From NCBI GenBank assembly GCA_026545225.1, contig CM048853.1, forward strand, positions 14,448,755 through 14,512,754: a DNA stretch of 64,000 nucleotides. The letters are read 5' to 3'. Shown here piece after piece: positions 59,701-64,000 of the stretch. The notes below the pieces were generated by a model, which did no database searches, had not been told where the DNA came from, and saw only the letters and a program-made list of their open reading frames with translations. A program made the translations under genes and the position numbers. Numbering within the stretch: position 1 is the stretch's first letter; each line of letters starts with the position of its first letter. This DNA comes from Cornus controversa. Its lineage: Eukaryota; Streptophyta; Magnoliopsida; Cornales; Cornaceae.

Positions 59701-61560
59701 CATGTCTAATTTGGGATTGACCCGGCTCAACTTGTTAATTCAAAATATATTATTTTGCATTACTTATTAATATCATCATTTTCATTATATATTATTACAT
59801 TCTTTATCGATAAATGGGTACACAACTTTTTCAAAATTATAATATTGTTTTTTAATATAAGGCATGTATTATGTTCATTACTTAATGAGCAAATAAGCAT
59901 TGATATTAGTACATTGTTCAAACGACATTATGTCTTGTGAACAATAGACTCAATGTGTGCATCTCACAGGTTGGACTAACTGGTCTGCTAGAAGTGAGGG
60001 GTTCAAAGTACACCCACAAAGACCAGATAGAAGAGGAAGTCTATGGTACATTGCTGGCAGAAAACACACTTGGTGCATACCACGATCATTTTGTGATCTA
60101 CCACCTTGATCTCGATGTGGACGGTGATGATAACTCCTTTGTCAAGACTAGCTTGGAAACTGTGCGTGTAACTGACAACAGATCTCCAAGGAAGAGTTAT
60201 TGGACGGCTGTAAGTGAAACGGCTCAGACTGAGTCTGATGCGAGGATTCAGCTTGGCTTGTGCCCAGCTGAGCTGTTAGTTGTAAATCCCAACAAGAAGA
60301 CCAAGGTGGGGAACCATGTTGGCTATCGTCTGATCCCGGGGTCCACAGTGGGTCCACTTTTAACGGACGATGATTATGCCCAAATGCGTGGGGCCTTTAC
60401 TAAGTACAATGTGTGGGTCACACCGTATAATGAGTCTGAAAAATGGGCAGGAGGATTATATGCTGATCAGAGCCGAGGTGATGACAACTTAGCTGTATGG
60501 AACCTCAGGTATGGACCGTTTGATCAGAGCTAAGGTGATGACAACTTTGATATGTGTATGTTTCTTCTTTCTATGGCTTGGAGAAAATATGATATCTTCT
60601 TTCCCTAGTTGAAAATAATATATTTGAGAAGAGTTTATATTTTCTCTTTTATAAGTGGTTCTAGGTAATATCGGAACTTGTACATTTTTCATAACATTAT
60701 GACTTGACAGCCGGCATAAAACTCTGTCATAACCAATATGAACATGAATCCTATGAAAATGGAAACATAGAATTCATATAGCCGACTCCAAGTAGTTCTG
60801 AAAAAGGCTTGGCTGATGTTGTTGTTGTACATTTTTCATAGCAATAGTTTCTTGGTTTGAGTTACTGCTAGGTTCTCTAAAACTTAGTCTAAAAAAATTA
60901 TGCCAATCTTGGTTATTTGGAAATTCCTTTTGGCCATTTTTGGGGTACTGCTTGCTTGTTTTTGAAATAGAGATTTTTCCCTGAAGCTTGAATTTCAACT
61001 ATGTCAGAAATTTTTAATGATTGTTCTTCAGTAAAATTGTTTATTAGCTGGTGACTTAGGATTTCAAGATCTGACCAATGCATTAGTCTAGGCTGGATTT
61101 CTATATCATATGGCCTCGGTTCAAAGATTTCAACTGATTTTTTGTCTAAAGTTCTAGTTGAAGTTTCAGGTAATTTTGTTAATTCATGGATTGTTTTCTA
61201 ATGAATTGCTAATTGACAAGAATCAGGTTTCTTTTCTATGCCTTTTGTTTGAATCTTGATTCTGAGTGAATCTTCAAGACGTGGATCATTTATACATCCG
61301 ACATAATCATGATCTTTGACTTGATCATTTGTATAATTGGTATCAATGGGTTAAGGTTGTTAATTGATATTGTTAAATTATATTGCAGGAATAGGGAGAT
61401 TGAAAACAGAGACATTGTGTTATGGTACACTTTGGGCTTTCATCATGTACCATACCAAGAAGATTTTCCGGTGATGCCAACATTGAGCAGCGGGTTTGAG
61501 CTCCGGCCAGCCAATTTTTTTGACCACAATCCGGTGCTCAAAGTAAAACCCCCCCAATGA
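56738..61560 (+). CDS. CuAO: copper-containing primary amine oxidase, five exons, 661 aa
   Basis: It oxidises primary amines or putrescine-type diamines to aldehyde, ammonia and hydrogen peroxide, probably in the cell wall. Exons: 56738-57513, 58289-58673, 58761-58874, 59970-60508, 61389-61560. All introns are GT-AG, the summed frame is open (1986 bp with stop) and the phases agree. Residues 8-23 are a hydrophobic signal peptide. The N2/N3 domains follow to about 240 and the catalytic domain starts at about 260. Catalytic-base Asp320 lies in [10 protein letters not shown], the topaquinone precursor Tyr408 in VGNYDY, and the copper ligands are His463 and His465 (AYHDHF) and His624 ([14 protein letters not shown]). 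Sequons NLS and NES fit secretion. The C-terminus PPQ is not a peroxisomal signal. Length is typical of the family (about 650-770). Nothing disrupts the gene, and it is the only clearly functional gene in the window. Substrate preference cannot be read from sequence. Confidence 0.95.
57723..58263 (+). repeat. ~275-bp tandem duplication in amine oxidase intron 1
   Basis: The two halves of intron 1 align. Shared words include ATCTCGG, GACGTAA, TCTAGTTTTGG, TTTTTTGCAATACTGTCCCC (57814 and 58089), AACTTCATTAATTGGAT and AATTTAACATCA. The period is 275 bp with moderate divergence. A shorter repeat (TTTGCTCTTCATTATGGTGA, about 57653 and 57702) precedes it. Confidence 0.9.
58890..59550. mobile_element. 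MITE-like inverted-repeat sequence in intron 3
   Basis: Left edge TTAGACTCCATTTGGATAAC; right edge on the opposite strand TAATGCTCCATTTGAATTCA. Both have TTA just outside, as for PIF/Harbinger-type insertions. Inside are AAGCTTGAGCC and GGCTCG-rich words and a hairpin that hosts a SINE. The arms are short and diverged, so the call is moderate. Confidence 0.5.
59281..59409 (-). mobile_element. tRNA-derived SINE, TSD AACTCCT
   Basis: On the minus strand the unit starts ACCAAAGGGCCTCTAGCTCA. It carries an A-box-like TAGCTCAATGG and a B-box GGTTCGAGCCC, the internal RNA polymerase III promoter of tRNA genes, and ends in a (TA)n tail. Seven-base duplications AACTCCT flank it (59274-59280 and 59410-59416). 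It lies in amine oxidase intron 3 in the opposite orientation. It is tRNA-like but lacks a full cloverleaf, so it is not a functional tRNA. Confidence 0.85.
60465..60546 (+). repeat. 56-bp duplication across the exon 4 donor
   Basis: GATCAGAGCCGAGGTGATGA with CAACTT in exon 4 recurs as GATCAGAGCTAAGGTGATGA with CAACTT in the intron just after the donor. The second copy is non-coding (its frame has a TAA), so splicing at AACCTCAG/GTATGG keeps it out. Confidence 0.85.
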
Positions 61561-61578
61561 TGTTAAGTGGTCTTATTA

Positions 61579-61735
61579 GGTATTCCCAGAATACTAACAA
61601 TGTAGTACCTCATGTAATGGTGGTGTAATGGTGTTTTACTGTTATCAAAGAAAATTGTCTCTTGTGGGGGTATTCCTGGAGTACTGACAATGTAGTATCT
61701 AGTGTAATGGTGTTGTATCGTTACCAAATAAAATT
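61579..61735 (+). repeat. 90-bp tandem duplication in the amine oxidase 3' UTR
   Basis: GGTATTCCCAGAATACTAAC at 61579 and GGTATTCCTGGAGTACTGAC at 61669 begin parallel units. These end ATCAAAGAAAATTG and ACCAAATAAAATTG. The second carries a canonical AATAAA and the first AAGAAA at the same place. Confidence 0.9.
61727..61732 (+). terminator. candidate poly(A) signal AATAAA
   Basis: AATAAA lies 167 bp after the stop codon of the amine oxidase, in the second unit of the 3' UTR duplication. Confidence 0.5.
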
Positions 61736-62737
61736 GCTGAGTGTTTAATAATTTCTCAACTCATCCTCGTTTCCATCGAGAACATGAATACCAAGGTAAT
61801 GGAATTATTTTAGTGTGTTTTACATGTTTTTTTTTTCCCTTCTTTTTTTGTTTGGAAAACTGGAAAGGTTTTCTTACTTTTTGGGCAAGTCTAATTTATT
61901 TTGGATAGAGTGACAGGACCATTGCTAAATACCAATTTTAATCTTTCTATGAGCCCAGCCTTAAGGAAGACAAATAGAACTCAAAACCAACCTCACAAGC
62001 GTAGTTACTAAACAACTCTTTCCCCCTGGAATTATTCTGTTTACATGTTACTTATAAAAGAACAAATTTCTTTCATTTTATGAATTTCAAAAACGAGTCT
62101 TCTTACCTTATGTACAACACAATTCATTTTCCATCCTAATGGGTTGATTTGTGTGGCTTGACTTCCGTGGAAAAATGATGTGGATATATATATATGCTAT
62201 GATTTATGATTGTTCCAAGTAATGTGACGAAGAATTGTAAAACCCCTTTTACTGTCACATGATTGTATAAAATTTGTATAATTAAAGCCTATGGGGTGAC
62301 TCCGTATCAGATCGGTTCAATTTAGACATTAAACTTAAACCTATTAGATTTTATACAGATTGATGAAAATTGAATCTGACCTGATTCGTGTGAAAATACG
62401 ATTTCTATGAATTGATAAAAATTGAATCTGATCTGATTCGTTTGAAAATTTAATTCGATCTGATTCATAAAATATTGGATTAAAACTACAAATTGGGCTT
62501 TTCTAAACCGTCCAATAATTTTTTTTTGACCACGGCATAAATTATCAAATTATGAGTTCATATATTTAAAAGTAGGGTAAATTACACTTACACCCCATTT
62601 AGTTTGGACTTATTTCATACAAAGAAAAACTTTTCTTATAACGATTGTAAAAATACAAACCTTTTGCACTGTCTATCAGAGACTTCAAACTGTGTATAGG
62701 CAACTCTGACACCATGCAAAAATACTCTTATACCCTT
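61736..62737. other. intergenic, no gene recognised
   Basis: AT-rich. At about 62575 an isolated GGGTAAATTACACTTACACC resembles the end of the inverted-repeat element at 25913. The tandem-like words GAATCTGA(C/T)CTGATTCGT recur near 62372 and 62424. Confidence 0.4.
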
Positions 62738-62965
62738 GGTATGATATTGTCCGCTTTGGGCTTGAGCCCGCACGATTTTGCTCTTGGGTTTTACCCCCAA
62801 AAGGCCTCATACCATTTGAAGAAAACATACTACATATAAGCACATCCCCTTTTCCACACTCAGGCGATGTGGGATTGAGCACCTTGTACCCTGTCAGTGT
62901 GGTAGCTCAGCCCAGTGTCTGTCTATGCACCCGCTCACTCACACCCGTCCACAAGGGTTACTACA
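62738..62965 (-). mobile_element. truncated TRIM LTR, minus strand
   Basis: The reverse complement starts TGTAGTAACCCTTGTGGACG and follows the TRIM LTRs at 5.6-6.2 kb through AAAAGGGGATGTGCTTATAT and AAAACCCAAGAGCAAAATCG to GGACAATATCATACC. It lacks only the last 20-25 bp (the GGGTATTACA end). No partner LTR or internal part is present. Confidence 0.9.
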
Positions 62966-63655
62966 TAAATCGTAAGATTTCAGAACTTTAGTTCTTTTCA
63001 TTACAACTTCTCAAATTTCTAGACAATCAAAAGGATGGCTACTTCACCACTAAATAAATAAATTAATAAGATAAAAATACAAACAAATTTTGCTTTTGTA
63101 AGAGTTACATCTTGCTTATATATATTTATATTTATGTTAATATTCTACTCCAAAAGCATACTGACAGTAGACAGAGATTGGATGAGGAATTGGAAGAGCT
63201 TAGAAAAGAATTGTAGTTGAAAGTTTTTTTTCAATTGAAAAGCATTCAGTCATTTATCATCACTGTCCGACCAAGCTTCACTGGACCATTTTTAACCACT
63301 GTCTATCAATTCCATTGCACTCCACCCATCCACGACGAAGACCAAATAGTATGATGGTCTTCATCGTCACTATCAGCTCCATCGCGACCCATGCAGTGAG
63401 CTCTAACCATGGCTATGTCGTCCACTGCCGATCACCTTCTTCACCATCTAGGTCTCTCTGATAATCACCAACTCCGCTGCTGAGGCCCTATGACAAAGAC
63501 TTTTCATTCGATTTTTGATCGCTGTAATTGTACTATGTTCATCGGCGACGCTTTGCCTCTTACCCTCTTACATTGGCAACACTTTGCCTCTTGTCATCAG
63601 TGAGTCCACTCATCCATTCTTGAATTAACCATGAATTTTCTTGTATTTCAATTGG
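62966..63655. other. intergenic, no gene recognised
   Basis: Mixed AT-rich DNA and a moderately GC-rich stretch (63240-63600) without a supported ORF. Confidence 0.4.
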
Positions 63656-63797
63656 TGGGTTTGATATATGGTGTTTGAAGGTTGTGGCTTTATGGTGGTG
63701 GTTTTCGGTGTCGTTTGGTTGTGGGTTTGATGATGGTGTTTGAGGGTTGTGGCTTTTTGGTGGTGCTTTTAGGTGGCGTATGGTGGTGGGTTTGATG
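63656..63797. repeat. ~66-bp tandem repeat (GGGTTTGAT...GGTGGT)
   Basis: GGGTTTGAT starts at 63657, 63723 and 63788. Shared words are ATGGTGTTTGA, GGTTGTGGCTTT and GGTGGTG. Two units are followed by the start of a third, which is cut by the LTR beginning at 63800. Confidence 0.85.
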
Positions 63798-63799
63798 AT

Positions 63800-64000
63800 T
63801 GTCACGCCCTGATTTTCGACATCCGGTTAAAAGTGAGAGAATTGGGGGTGACCGTCAAGAAAAAAATGTTTCAACAACGTGCGGTGCATGTCGTTAAAGG
63901 ATTTTAACGACATACATGCTTATGCCGTTACTGACCATGCCATGAAAAGTCTTTTTATTCACGGCGTGCAACGTGAGTCGTTAATATTTAAATATAACGT
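63800..64000 (+). repeat. start of an LTR related to the 47.1-kb solo LTR
   Basis: TGTCACGCCCTGATTTTCGA, CATCCGG and GAGAGAATTGGGGGTGACCG parallel the first 60 bp at 47108. After about 63858 the two diverge: this copy changes to AACGACAT- and GTCGTTAA-rich DNA with inverted words, possibly a nested DNA transposon that continues beyond the window. Confidence 0.7.

Overview
This is a repeat-dense stretch of a flowering-plant nuclear genome, most likely a eudicot. The evidence is the AT-rich, intron-bearing sequence, plant-type LINEs, chromoviral Ty3/gypsy and copia remnants, a TRIM element, CACTA and hAT DNA transposons, many (TA)n microsatellites, and one well-formed plant copper amine oxidase gene. 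No CRISPR array, operon or other prokaryotic feature was seen.

Layout. 0-13 kb: a decayed LINE with its 3' tail (1-3385), AT-rich foldback and tandem-repeat DNA, a TRIM retrotransposon with both LTRs and a perfect target duplication (5585-6163), a copia gag remnant (7.95-8.6 kb), an intronless disrupted copy of the PP2A activator gene PTPA (8655-9786), and two more LINE scraps. 13.7-17.2 kb: minisatellites and a degraded LTR-like region with internal ~160-bp and ~50/70-bp repeats. 19.2-20.3 kb: a multi-exon pseudogene of a plant membrane J-domain protein whose HPD motif is gone. 20-28 kb: mostly unrecognised AT-rich DNA with two inverted-repeat elements. 29.2-31.1 kb: the 5' part of a gypsy element (LTR end, primer site, gag, protease start). 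31.5-32.6 kb: a second LINE with poly(A) tail.

33-51.5 kb is a nest of elements. An LTR-like repeat is split by an 8.4-kb CACTA element (34723-43144) that carries fragments of two unrelated host genes, Sec61-beta and the WD40 protein STRAP. It is followed by a fragment of one gypsy reverse transcriptase, then the pol region of a Tekay-like chromovirus (43690-45837) and its 3' LTR. That LTR is split by a 2.57-kb solo LTR (47108-49678, TSD GGACC) and an hAT MITE (50087-50592, TSD GGTGTGAG). A larger non-autonomous hAT element lies at 52127-52995 (TSD GGTGACCT).

The only gene that looks functional is the five-exon secreted copper amine oxidase at 56738-61560. It has its cofactor tyrosine, catalytic aspartate and copper histidines, and its introns have accumulated a tandem duplication, MITE-like sequence and a tRNA-derived SINE. 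The window closes with a truncated minus-strand TRIM LTR and the start of another copy of the solo-LTR family. Overall the window shows transposons copying, carrying and eroding host gene pieces beside one conserved gene. All identifications come from reading the sequence and recalled family knowledge; no database search was run.
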